Assembly: GCA_003427395.1 (NCBI GenBank)
Contig: BFEA01000433.1
Span: 1,340,396 to 1,364,166 of the forward strand
Source of the DNA: Chara braunii
Taxonomy: Eukaryota; Streptophyta; Charophyceae; Charales; Characeae
Direction of reading: 5' to 3'
DNA: 23,771 bases
Part shown: positions 9,567 through 18,923 of the stretch, piece after piece
Layout: each line of letters begins with the position of its first letter
Position numbering within the stretch: the stretch's first letter is position 1
The notes under the pieces: generated by a model
Told to the model about the DNA's origin: nothing
The model's database searches: none
What the model saw: only the letters and a program-made list of their open reading frames with translations
Program-made: the position numbers and the translations under genes

Positions 9567-10660
9567 ACTATAACAAAAGAGTTGAAAAACAAATTATAGA
9601 ACTATTGAAGAAGATCCAATGTAGTCAAAGTGGGTAATTATCATCATACGCAAAACGTGGATCAAATTATCACAATTGTTGTTGTAAATAAGACGAAATA
9701 AATAACTATGAAAAAATTATGAGAAAAAAAACTCAATATAATTATAAATGTGAATTTGTTTATTGTAAGAAAAATAAATCTTAAAAATAGTTATCATTAT
9801 TATTAATTTTTCAAGCTACATACCATATCGAATAGCACTTGTGTTACTAAATGTAGATTCGTTTATAATTAATGAAAACATCAATAAAAATTAAAAGGAT
9901 TATTATACTAGTATGTGGGCTACTCAATCCTGGCGTGACTGATCGCAAAAAAAAACAGCTAAGCATCATCGGTTTAGTCAGCCTTTACGTAACCAACTAC
10001 CTAATACTACGCGGGCTCATCAAACAATGTTGAAAGGTTTGACTATCACGCTAAATTAACTATCTAGACTGTTTAGGACTTTTTTCGAATTGTTTGTTAA
10101 AAAAAGTTAAATTGAACAAACTAAAGATTGACCAATGAAAATAACGAATGAAGTAAAAAACAAACAACTAAAAGTGATAAAAATGTAGACTTAGTTCACA
10201 AAACCTGCCAAAACGAATACTAAATAAAACAGTAGTAGCTGAAAAAACATCACAAATTTTATGAAAAATAGATGAAGTTGAAGTTAACTGTGGCTAGGAG
10301 TAATAAGAGGTACCATTAAAGATTGAAAAAAACGACCATTATTAGACGAGTATATGCATGTGTTAATTACATCCTAAGTGTGAAACAAATTGCTGCAGTC
10401 GTTGCAGGTGTAATTCATATCGAATAGCACATTCATATACTATTAATGAACAAATCATGTGTTCATATTTTCATAGGGTCATATTTATTACAATAATTTT
10501 TACGAGTATCTAGACTACTAACTAGGCCATTAGGGTTTTCTTGGTTTTTAGGACGACACGCTCGGCCAAAACTCTGGAAAAGTCAACCCCAAGAAAAAAA
10601 ACAAAGAAAATAAATTGAACAATTTTTACTTTAGGGTCACATCATCTTTAGTAAATTAAA
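9566..10660. other. AT-rich spacer, no gene seen
   Basis: About 1.1 kb with frequent A-runs and no convincing frame, RNA gene or transposon terminus on either strand. Confidence 0.6.
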
Positions 10661-10794
10661 ATATATATATACATGGTTGTCAGGCCAAATGTACGGAGGG
10701 CCCAAAGCTGACCCCTGAACGTTCGGGCGTTTGGATACCCATACGAGGCCCGAACTTGGAGGGGTTCAAACCCCGCAAAAATATTTTGGCACCT

Positions 10795-11125
10795 AAATGT
10801 TTTTTTTTTTTCAGAATTTTTTTGCGAGTTCTTCGTGATGTAAGGTATCCCCCTCTTAATTTTGAAGTCATTTTGTCCAGCCCAAAAAAAAAAAAAAAAA
10901 TCCTCAAAAGTGGTGGTGTCAAAACTTGCTTGACTAATTTTTTTTTTTTTCTTTTCACTTTTTGTTTTTCCTTTATTTCGGGGCATGAAAAAAATTATTA
11001 TTTTTTTAAACTTTATTTGCAGATTTTTTATTATGTAAGATACATATATATAAATTTTCGTAGCATGTGTCACGGCCAAAAAAAAAAAAAAAATTGCCAA
11101 AAATGGCGGTGTCAAAAATGTGCGC
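10795..11125. repeat. Direct duplication, period about 194
   Basis: Copy 1 has ATGTAAGG at 10838, an A-run at 10883-10900 and GGTGGTGTC at 10912. Copy 2 has ATGTAAGA at 11033, an A-run at 11078-11093 and GGCGGTGTC at 11105. The offsets of 195 and 193 agree. Long frames on both strands here (rich in F and K) come from the T- and A-runs and are not genes. Confidence 0.75.
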
Positions 11126-11149
11126 ACCCATTCAATAATTTCATTCTCG

Positions 11150-11432
11150 TTTTATTTTTTCTAATTTTTATTATTGTTATGTTTTTAGTATTTGATTTTT
11201 TTTTCAAATTTGGTAAGGAATTTGGATGTAAAGTTGATGCAGATGTTGTTTAGTTTATTCTTATGCATAATATATAAATTTTTTCAATGTTTTGGAGGGT
11301 TTTTTTTTTTTTTTTTTTTTTTTTTTTGGGGGGGTCCGCGGTCGACCGAACGGCCGAATGCGTCGAGAGGGGGTGCCGAATGTTCGCGCGTTCAGGTTTG
11401 GGGGTTCGGCCCGTCCCGAACGCCAACAGCCT

Positions 11433-11478
<46 letters not shown>

Positions 11479-11666
11479 ATGAGACACTTCAGCTTTCTAA
11501 GATGTTTGTACGAACCTCCTTCTCTAAACCTTTATCATGATGTTCGGGTGCAACACAATGTCTTTATTTCAATTCTTTTGTTATTATTCATTAATTTTTA
11601 AATTTTTACTCAAATTTGGTTTCAAATTTCAAGCTGACTTCAAGACAAATGTTGTTTGGCCTATTT
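11150..11666. repeat. Direct repeat of about 110 bp, period 406
   Basis: TCAAATTTGG at 11204 recurs at 11610, and ATGTTGTTT at about 11243 recurs at about 11649, both offset by 406. The sequence between holds a 28-base T-run (11300-11327), a GC-rich TTCGGG-type segment and the (TA)n tract, so these copies bracket the right end of the putative element. Confidence 0.6.
11434..11475. repeat. (TA)20 microsatellite
   Basis: About 20 uninterrupted TA units. A second AT/GATA-rich patch with palindromic TATACATATGTA-like pieces follows at 11780-11870. Confidence 0.95.
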
Positions 11667-11869
11667 CGCGATTGTTTTTTGTGTTTGTTGTGTGCCCAAA
11701 GATCTGGATGTGCAACTTACAGTAGATGGCGGTAGAAAAATAAATCAGATAAGTTAATAGGTTAGATAAGATGGGGAAGATAGATTGATTGATAGATAGA
11801 TAGGTAGAGAAGATGGTATATATATACATATGTATTATATGTATATATCATATATGTATACACATATTT

Positions 11870-13400
11870 ATGATTTAAGAGAGTGTGAGACGTCTTGAAG
11901 GCCTTATGAACAACCATGGAGGCAATTCTTCCAATACATTGAAAGCTTGTACTCAGGGGATGGGTGTTGGACAATATTGGTTTAAAAAGAAAGCGTTAGA
12001 AAGGAAAGGAAAAGAGTCCATGAATCTTACCTAACACATGAAACACCCGACATTCAATAAATATAGGGGGTGGGGCTCATCAACTTTATGCGAAAGGAAC
12101 AGCAGTGACATCTATACACATAGGTAAGGACATGATTATATTGCTCATAATTCGGTACGATCCATGACAAACCTCGGTGAGCGAAGAAAGTTATTTTTTT
12201 AGTGAGCCCTAGTACACACGATTGCTCTAACTCGCCAGAGCAGAAGGTTGTTGAGAACAGTCCAAAGTCTTCAGCGGTGAAGCTGCAAGACAAGGGAAGC
12301 AGGTGATGCATCAAGTTCTCAGGGATCGAGCACTGGACAACATTTGGGTGGCTATGATGTTGGAATACCTCCGCTACAAGAGGAAAGGAGTTGAGCATAT
12401 AGAGAAATTTTGGGTGGTGTGGGAACGCTATGATCAACTGCTACATAGGGACTACCAGAAGGGGGGATTGAGATAAGGGGGCCTGCTAAGAGGTCAGTAG
12501 GCTGTGAACGGATCTGGCCGGCCCATGAAGGCTGGTAGGAATGGGGGGGATTAACATGTAATGAACGTGTTGGGGTGGTAGGAATACGATGGTGGGGTTT
12601 TGGCCACACGCTGGGAGTAAGAAGGTCATGGGTGATTAGGATGCGAGCACACGAACAGGGACGTGGAGGAAGGAAAGGTATGGGGATATAGCAGAGTGAC
12701 ATTGAAGCATTAGGGGGGTAAAATGCAAAAGGGATTTGAAGGGGGTGGATATGGCTTGAATTAGCAGGGTTGTGGCAGGTGATTTGTATTTTAGATTAGT
12801 GGTACATTGCGAGAATGTTCCCTCAGGGTTACGCCAGGGTGGCCTGCCTTGGTGGGTGCCCACTCTGGGCGACAGGGGTGCTCGGGATTTCTCCCGACCC
12901 TAGTGGGCGTCCATGAGGGGCAGTCCCGGATGCCTGATGAAACCCTTCCCCCCCCGACCAGGTGTCTAGGGCCGCAGGGGCAAGGCAGTTCTAGTCTGAT
13001 CGCCCGAGCCTCTACACTTTGGAAATCTTTTTCGTGTGTTTCAATTTCTTGGTCATCTGTGAACAGTGTTTGCTGGTGATGAACAACTGGACCGGTGCCC
13101 CCCAGAATAGAAGGGGCTGCTGCAGTCTTTTTTTTTTTCAATTATGCCTCGGAGTGCCAGGTGGTGCAATTCTTTTTTTTTTTCTTTTCAAAGCCCAGGT
13201 TGCTGTAGAGGTGGGATACTAGACAGATGATAGTCACCCACAGTACTCAGCCACTCGGTTGTCCAGATGAACTCCTCTGAAGACCCCACCCACCTTTCCT
13301 CTCATCTTTTTGCCCTGGTGCACCCCTACCCCCCCTGTCCACCCAGGACCGTCACCCATCACCATCTTGGCGGGGTGACCTGACCAGACAGCAGTTGCAG
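11870..13400. other. Spacer without recognisable gene
   Basis: Composition is balanced. Several frames of 75-127 codons overlap on both strands, but none shows a family signature, a good initiation context with splice sites, or a strand advantage. The part at 12830-13010 is GC-rich; T-runs at 13129-13138 and 13172-13181 may be old retroposon tails in minus orientation. Confidence 0.45.
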
Positions 13401-13406
13401 GCACCT

Positions 13407-13442
13407 AGGCTAAGCAGAGACCTCTACCCCCTGCTCAGCCTG
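13407..13442. other. Small hairpin
   Basis: AGGCTAAGCAG and CTGCTCAGCCT pair at 10 of 11 positions across a short loop. Isolated and of unknown role. Confidence 0.4.
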
Positions 13443-13525
13443 GGTTGAAGCAGACGCCATGCCATCCCAACAATCCTCATCAATAACTTACACGAAGTCC
13501 ATCAGTGGGTGGCCAAGAACTTAGG

Positions 13526-13650
13526 GAGTCGCTAGACACTCCTATTGAAATCCTCTGGCAATAGGAAAGATTCCTAATGGCTCAAAAGGAAATTTGGGCT
13601 CTTCGTTCCACCTGTCCTCGAGGACATCGCCCAAGGACATTTCCTAAGAC
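13526..13650 (+). mobile_element. Member of the GGGNNTCGTTAGAC TIR-like family
   Basis: It starts GGGAGTCGCTAGACACTCCT (13526-13545), nearly the reverse complement of 18118-18138. It then carries GGCAATAGGAA...TTCCTAA, matching 18005-18036 read in reverse, and TTCGTTCCACCTGTCCTCG, matching 18072-18092 read in reverse. Three blocks shared with a locus 4.5 kb away make a dispersed repeat family secure, although block order and spacing differ. The right end is not defined; the tRNA-like sequence at 13663 follows closely. Confidence 0.6.
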
Positions 13651-13662
13651 CGATGTCATAAG

Positions 13663-13738
13663 TCCATTTGATGTAGTGGTTAGAGCACCTGTTGGAAATG
13701 CGCATTGTGGTATGAGGTTGCGGGTTTAAATCCGCAGC
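13663..13738 (+). repeat. tRNA-like sequence, probable SINE head
   Basis: An A-box-like GTAGTGGTTAGAGCA (13673-13687) is followed at tRNA spacing by a B-box-like GCGGGTTTAAATCC (about 13720-13733). The T arm can form TGCGG/CCGCA, but with an 8-base loop and T in place of the conserved C56. The acceptor stem does not close, so this is not a working tRNA. Internal pol III promoter boxes with a decayed fold are typical of tRNA-derived SINEs; the body may run on past 13740, but its end is not clear. Confidence 0.55.
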
Positions 13739-14664
13739 CTTGCGCATGGACACTGACAGGGCGTTAGAATGACGCACGGCTGGACACACATCCCTTGGAT
13801 GACACAGGTTAGCTATTACAGACACTGCCTGCGCACCACCCAAGGGTTGTTCATGGTGTTATATGTTGGTTCTGGGTTTCACATGGGTTGCTTGGGGGTG
13901 TTGGTCTCGGGTGTTGTAACAAACTATCTTCTGCAATCGCGCGATTTCCTGGGCGAGGCCGATGTGGGAAAACGAGAAGGCTTTGAGGGGCGACTGGCGT
14001 AAGCGGGGCTCGGTTGGGCAAATTGCATGGATATCCTCGCTTCTTTTTCATTTTTTTTTTAACTCATTGGGCCCGCGCCGGAAAAGCCCGGCGACGACGA
14101 TTGGACGGTTGCGCCATCACGGGCGTAAGAAATAACTGTAGTACCATAGTTTTTTTCTTGTTCTGTTGTGAGCATTTTGGCGCGATTAGCGCACCAGAAT
14201 CTTGTTTTTGAATTTCTAACTGATGGCGAGCTCCCGCGGACTCTCGGAATTGTTTTTCTTTTCAAAATTTCCTTTCTGCAATTAGGACTTAGGCTAGGAA
14301 TTTAGGTACTCTGAATTTTTGTTGCACAGCGTTCACACACATCTTGTGGCGCAAGGAACTGGGTTCTAACTGGATCGTGCCTTTAATCTTGTGCAACTGT
14401 CGTTTTTGGCGGACGCGATCATAACTGTAATCCTTCTCCTTTCTTGATTCTCCTAGGTTGTCCGCCTTCAAGTTTTTCCTTCTTCTTTCTCGTCTCGCAT
14501 GCTCTGTTCTAATTGGTCGAAGCGCCTGCATGACCGGATTGATGTGTGGAGAGTGGCTACGACCCCCACGTCGCGGCTTGGCCATGCAGACGTAGGCACT
14601 TCAAGTTCCTCTCTTGTCTTCCTGTCCATCTGGGCTTAATCCCGTACCTTTCGCGCAGGCATGC

Positions 14665-14700
14665 ATACTATAAATTTCGCAAGCACGATTAGATTGCTCT
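14665..14700 (+). promoter_or_regulatory. Possible TATA box
   Basis: ACTATAAATT at 14667-14676 fits the plant TATA consensus and would place a start of transcription near 14700. It precedes the frames at 15327 and 15516 by 0.6-0.8 kb. There is no independent evidence of use, so this is a weak call. Confidence 0.2.
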
Positions 14701-14814
14701 CTAAGAATTTCGAGGTTAGCGCGATCAGTGAGGGTCAGCTAACGAGCAAGTTGGAAGGTGAGTGAGTATGAGAGTTGGGCGATCCGACGAGCTGGTGTTG
14801 GGTATGCGGGGTTG

Positions 14815-14965
14815 ACGTGCGGGGCCGCGACGGACTGTGGCACACGGGCGAACCTGGCTTGCATACGCGAACCAAGCGGGGTGACAACTCTGTGTGGATA
14901 CGCGGCAACAGACTGCCGGTATCGTGGGTATTGATGCGCGGCGACGGACTGCCCGCAACAGGAAA
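14815..14965. repeat. Short degenerate repeat GCGGC.ACGGACTG
   Basis: GCCGCGACGGACTG (about 14824), GCGGCAACAGACTG (about 14901) and GCGGCGACGGACTG (about 14938) are three versions of one core. On the minus strand they give repeated QSVAA peptides inside a 154-codon frame (14739-15203), which is the only hint that the minus strand might be coding. I do not call a gene here. Confidence 0.5.
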
Positions 14966-15515
14966 GAGAGAAGGAGAGAGAGCAGTGGTGTGGGTGTGGG
15001 ATATGACTTCTCTTTGTTATTCCTTTCATTTTTCTGTCCATCTGTATAATTTTGAGTTCCGATGTGGCCGATCTCTTTATCGCGGCCCTTCTCTTTCGAA
15101 CTTCTCTTGTATATTGTCTCGGATTTTCCATGTTGTTTTGCTCAGTATGTATGCATGGAATGAATGTAGGACCTCTTTTAGCGATCTTTTCGATCTGTTT
15201 CACGATGCGTGTTGTCTCTGACCAGTGTTCGCCTTTGTGAGCTATGCAATCAGGCCTGATGAGGAATGCTCACTTTGGATGTCTGAAGTTTAACTAACGA
15301 TCTTTGCGTCACCTATATGGCATGTAGTGATTGGTAGGATAATTGCATTTACGGTTGAATGCGACCGACACACGAAACCAATCCGTTGTTCCTTACATAC
15401 ACGCGTACGTACGATCGCGATCTCGAGGAAACCGAGTCGCCACGTTCGCACTTGCCTGCGTAAGACAACCTTAACCGTGTGTAAGGATGTGGGGGATGTG
15501 GCTTACTAAACAGGC

Positions 15516-16007
15516 ATGGCTGCACGGTCTCCTTCCTGGGCGTCCGACTACGAAAATACGAGGGACCCGAAATACCGTGAGTATTGGGAGGGTGAACAAC
15601 TCAGACAACGGGGAAATTTAAGAAATCCGGAATTCCCTTGCCTAACAGAAAAAGATCGATTATGTGCGAGGGATTTTCATTGCGCTATAATGAGTGACCC
15701 CCGGTGCCCCGACTACCCGGAAACTTATAACACGGAATATTTCATATCCCCCGGCTTCGTTGTCATTACTACCAACTTTCCTCCCTTTCATCTCCTCCTC
15801 CTATATCACCAACTCACAGTGGTACCGTGGAATTCCATAGCTCGCTACTGGCTTAGCCCGCCGTGCGAGGGTTGTCGGTATGACCGGGCTCGCCGAGCTT
15901 CGGGAACTACCCGACAGGCTCGAGCTGAAGCTGAGCAGCGATTGCACAGCCTCCGCGCACGGACCGCCTCGGCGGAACCCGAGGCCTGTTACGAGCGGCG
16001 CCAATAG
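15516..16007 (+). CDS. Hypothetical protein, 163 codons
   Basis: The frame starts MAARSPSWASDYENTRDPKY in a fair context (GGCATGGCT). Residues 1-90 are charged and mixed, with four Cys, and look protein-like. Residues 91-115 (FPPFHLLLLYHQL) come from pyrimidine-rich DNA that also resembles an intron end (CAACTCACAG at about 15812-15821). Residues 118-163 are Arg/Ala/Glu-rich and could be helical. The family is not recognised; a retroelement gag-like fragment or a lineage-specific gene are the main options. The frame may be only the first exon, with the true junction near 15760-15821. A shorter frame at 15880-16152 overlaps and is not preferred. Confidence 0.35.
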   Translation: MAARSPSWASDYENTRDPKYREYWEGEQLRQRGNLRNPEFPCLTEKDRLCARDFHCAIMSDPRCPDYPETYNTEYFISPGFVVITTNFPPFHLLLLYHQLTVVPWNSIARYWLSPPCEGCRYDRARRASGTTRQARAEAEQRLHSLRARTASAEPEACYERRQ

Positions 16008-16432
16008 CTGGCCGAACCCCGCGACCGGCCCCGAAGGCGAAATCAGCGGCGATGGTGATTCCTTGGCCTTAAACGCTAAACCTGTTGGCAGGGGCAATTT
16101 TGTTGGAATTTTCTTCGCGAATGCAAGAGTGTTTAAATCTATCGATATTTAACCTGGATGCATTGCGCATGCCATCTGCCTTATGCTGCACGACATCAGT
16201 TGCCTTTGAGTATATCCCCTTTGCACCTGTACCCCTGGAACTTGCCACAAGAGATCTGAGTTCTGACCTAGGAACCCAACCCCACTTTCCTAAAATCCTT
16301 GGCACACCCCTTTTCGCACTTCCGGGCCCCCATCCCACTCCGATCAGGAAGTCGCGCTGGGCGTGAGGTTGGGCATCACAGTGTTCTGTTGATCTCCCCA
16401 GTCTGGCATATCACACGTTCGTGCCATTTCCG

Positions 16433-16505
16433 CTAGTCGTTCACATGGTAGAGTCATTCGATTACACGTTACAAGGTCACGGGTTCGAGCTTGGTTCGAA
16501 CCTTG
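16433..16505 (+). repeat. tRNA-like sequence, probable SINE head
   Basis: TTCACATGGTAGAGT (16440-16454) fits an A box and AAGGTCACGGGTTCGAGCT (16473-16491) fits the variable loop plus B box at the right spacing. The acceptor stem does not pair and the T stem is poor. It is therefore a tRNA relative with a pol III promoter layout, and not an active tRNA gene. A second GGTTCGAACC directly follows (16493-16502), as if the T arm were partly duplicated. Confidence 0.55.
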
Positions 16506-17335
16506 GGGGGGTCCTTGTCCAGCTTACCCCGTTCTCTCTTCGATATACACACATGATGCTGCCTAGTATACATCTTGATACATTGATTCACAGAGCACAC
16601 ACAGCCTTCTTACATATATACACAGCTTGCGAATTATACATGGCCTACGGGCTACATACACAAGTTTCCACATATGGTGTTGTCTGCACATCTTGATACA
16701 CAAATACTCAAAGCATACAGTCGTCGGATACACATAGATTACGAACCACACAACTATCAGACTTGGGGGGTCTAGTCACTGGTGGGTTCTCGTATCTGCA
16801 GTAGGGACAGGTATGGGCCACCGGAGTATTCGAATAGAACTGTTTAGTGACTATATATAAGGCTTAGACCCTGGGGTAAGGGTAGGAGTATAAGTCGCTC
16901 AGGCCAGTCCGCGTTCCGCCTGGCCTTGGGTAAGCTAGGGGAAGGACGGTAAGACTGTTTCAATGGGTGCTACCCTGTCTGAAACCTAGGGCCCAGAGTC
17001 TCTTGGGGCCTGTAGTAGATTGTCTGGGCCTGGCGTCCGAAGTTCCGATTCGACAAGGCTCGTCCGATTCCGCTTCCACCAGGGCTGGGCAACCTATCAG
17101 CCCTGGTGCCTATCACTGCTGTTCGGTCCAAGTTACCTGCCCATTGGTAGGGTAATGGTCCTGAGTGCTGGTCACACTGAGGTAGGATAGTGGGATAGGG
17201 GGTGCGCTAGGAGTATTGACGTGAGGATGGGGGATGGGAGGTGGTCTCATATTCCAGGACACCCACGGCCTACTGCTCCAGGTGATCACTGTGTACTCAG
17301 TGACTGGCCTCTACAACACCATGGACTTAAAAAAA
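16506..17335. other. Possible SINE body or spacer ending in poly-A
   Basis: No gene was recognised. TACACA-type motifs are frequent at 16540-16750. An uninterrupted A-run at 17329-17345 could be a retroposon tail, but 900 bases from the tRNA-like head is long for a SINE, so the two may be unrelated. A short GGCCAG/CTGGCC hairpin occurs at about 16902-16925. Confidence 0.3.
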
Positions 17336-17379
17336 AAAAAAAAAAGAGACCGATGTCAGAAAAAAAGAAAAGAAAAGAA

Positions 17380-17805
17380 AAAAAAACAGTTGTGCTTCAG
17401 GCCTTCAGCCAATAGGGTGCTGCCACGATCCAGATTCTCGGCTGTAACGTCTATCTACCCGTGTGCCCTCTCCTTTACGTGAAACGCGGATTCCTTGTGC
17501 CTCCCTTGGGCACAAGGAAGAAGGGCCTCGTTAGACCCTCCTTGAAAAATCCTCAGGAATTAGGACGAAGTCCTTGGAAAATTTCAAGAAATTCGGCGTC
17601 ATCATTACACCTTGTCCTTGGAGCGTCGGCTTAGAGATTCGTCCTTGGAGCTTTTTTGGGGGGAAAAAGAAAAAAGAGAAAGATAAACAGTTGTGCTTGA
17701 GGCTTTCAGCCAATAGGGTGTCGCCACGCTCCCGGTTCGACGGTTGTAACGTCCCCACTACGTGTGTCCTCTCCTCTCCGTCAATCGCGGCTCCTTGAGC
17801 CCAAG
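17380..17805. repeat. 130-bp direct duplication, period 301
   Basis: CAGTTGTGCTT begins at 17387 and 17688. Both copies continue with TTCAGCCAATAGGGTG, GCCACG, TGTAACGTC and CTCTCCT, to about 17510 and 17805. Each copy is preceded by an A-rich run with G interruptions. A CCAAT pentamer is kept in both. The second copy lies inside the interval bounded by the 22-base inverted repeat 17523/17971. Confidence 0.85.
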
Positions 17806-17992
17806 GGACCTCGGGAGGACCCTTTGAATCCAAGGACGCAATGGTTGGCGATTCTGAGGATCCCCAAGGAAATCTCTCGGGAGCGTTTTCACTTTGGGCC
17901 TCGTTAATCCAAGGAATTCGGTGGATTAGGATGCGGTGTAACCATGCCGAATTCCTAAAAATCGTCTTCCCAAGGAGGGTCTAACGAGGCCC
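17523..17992. mobile_element. TIR-type element with perfect 22-base inverted ends
   Basis: The 22 bases at 17523-17544, beginning GGGCCTCGTTAGACCCTCC, are the exact reverse complement of 17971-17992. Length is 470 bp and no protein is encoded, so it would be a MITE. A nested copy of the same end, GGGCCTCGTTA, begins at 17896. Terminal GGG/CCC recalls PIF/Harbinger-type elements, but the expected TWA target duplication is not visible (AGAA before, AAAT after), so the superfamily is open. It contains one copy of the 301-period duplication. Confidence 0.6.
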
Positions 17993-17995
17993 AAA
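17893..17995. repeat. Nested hairpin using the same terminal motif
   Basis: TTTGGGCCTCGTTA (17893-17906) pairs perfectly with TAACGAGGCCCAAA (17982-17995), and inside it GGAATTCGG pairs with CCGAATTCC. Either a smaller family member is nested in the larger one, or one end has been duplicated. Confidence 0.65.
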
Positions 17996-18036
17996 TGGCT
18001 GAGGAATTCCTTCCTATTGCCCGAGGAATTTCCTTA

Positions 18037-18138
18037 CGAGCGTTTTCACTTTTTTTTTTCGGATTGCATCCCCCAGGATAGGTGGAACGAACAATTCCTT
18101 GGGGATTTTGCATCCCCGAGGAGTGTCTAACGACTCCC
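18037..18138 (-). mobile_element. Further end of the same TIR-like family
   Basis: AGGAGTGTCTAACGACTCCC (18119-18138) is a diverged reverse-orientation end. GAGCGTTTTCACTTT occurs at 17881 and at about 18037, so this part partly repeats the DNA beside the nested hairpin. It shares internal blocks with 13526-13650. Another reverse end, TTAACGAGGCCC, lies at 18589-18600. Confidence 0.5.
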
Positions 18139-18283
18139 TTACAAAAAGTCCATTAATAGAGTGGTCTGCATGATATCCCTCCACAAAAGGGCAGTCACAG
18201 GTAAAGGTGTGGCAGAACATAGATAGTTGGCTTGCACCGTTGGCTTGCTCCCCCCGTTTGGTATTTGTAGGGTCATTAGCCAT

Positions 18284-18312
18284 CACGTGTGTGTGTGTGT
18301 GGCTTGTGTGTG
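18284..18312. repeat. (GT)n microsatellite
   Basis: A short GT run with interruptions. Nothing else is notable in the adjoining 18140-18590 region, which shows no convincing gene. Confidence 0.8.
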
Positions 18313-18676
18313 GCGTATGGGAGAGTGCTGGCCATAGATACTGCTGTTAGTCGATGGGGGGCGGGGAAAGTAGATGAGAGGCGCTGGAAAAATGCTCGGT
18401 CTTTGCGTTAGCCGGCCCCTCCCGCCGGCGCCCTCAGGCTACTCCCTGACCACCGCCGATTAGGGCGGGGGCAAGGAAAAAATCTAGATTTGAAACCAAG
18501 TTTGGCCAAAATTCGGAGACAATTTCTGAGGGCTCAAATTTTTCCAGTCCTGTAACCATCCACCCACTTGGCTGCTGGCGAAATTAGTTTAACGAGGCCC
18601 TGAAATGAGACAGATGGATGTGCTGGTCATTGGAATTCGCCCCACTATTCACTGGACGTGAAAATGGAGAGTGGCG

Positions 18677-18754
18677 TCTCGGCCTTTTGGCTAAGATCAA
18701 GTGTAGTATCTGTTCTGATCAGTCCATCGGTCCGAAAAAAAAAAAAAAAAAAAA
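18677..18754 (+). pseudogene. U2 snRNA retropseudogene with internal deletion and A tail
   Basis: From 18677 the sequence reads TCTCGGCCTTTTGGCTAAGA and on through the branch-site recognition region (GTGTAGTATCTGTTCT.ATCAG), almost identical to U2 snRNA. It then jumps from CAG to CCATCGGTCC, which corresponds to the stem-loop II GGGCCATCGGCCC of plant-type U2, omitting roughly 18 bases. Twenty A follow directly (18735-18754). The missing 3' two-thirds (Sm site, stems III and IV) rules out function. The A tail indicates retroposition of a truncated transcript. The 5' end lacks the first few bases of U2. Confidence 0.9.
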
Positions 18755-18923
18755 CGTCCAGGAAAGTCCTCGTGTGAGACAAAAAAAAACAGGAAAAAAA
18801 CGAATGCCCTCAGGTTGTCCGGTCAGTAGGGCTGCTCTGTGGAATCGTACGAGAATTGAACATTGGAGGGGTTGCTAATGCCATGATGACGCAAGGAAAT
18901 CATTCGCGGCTGTTTTTGACGAA

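Larger units (their letters stand above)
10661..11475. mobile_element. (TA)n-bordered element with related inverted ends
   Basis: The left border is (AT)5AC at 10661-10672; the right border is about 20 TA units at 11435-11474. Reading inward from each, both ends give ATATAC followed by A.GG.TGT, then GC-rich sequence with CCTGAACG at 10714-10721 on the left and its complement CGTTCAGG at 11389-11396 on the right, 42 and 38 bases from the TA border. The ends are otherwise only partly alike. TTCGGG-type motifs recur at both. The interior is A/T-tract DNA with no transposase. Rice Micron elements are a known case of non-autonomous elements sitting in (TA)n. The TIR reading is inference from moderate similarity. 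Confidence 0.4.

Noticed and set aside
10648-11253. Frames of 159 and 165 codons on opposite strands
   Set aside because: Long A- and T-runs give poly-K/poly-F; both strands are equally open and no motif is present.
12054-13222. Many overlapping frames of 67-127 codons
   Set aside because: Open on both strands with no bias or motif; treated as chance.
14739-15203. Minus-strand 154-codon frame with repeated QSVAA
   Set aside because: The repeat peptide comes from the degenerate DNA repeat at 14815-14965; no family signature, and the plus strand has an equally long frame (14775-15221).
13526-18600. LTR retrotransposon
   Set aside because: No pair of long direct repeats, primer-binding site, or reverse transcriptase/integrase motif was found; the repeated ends are short and inverted.
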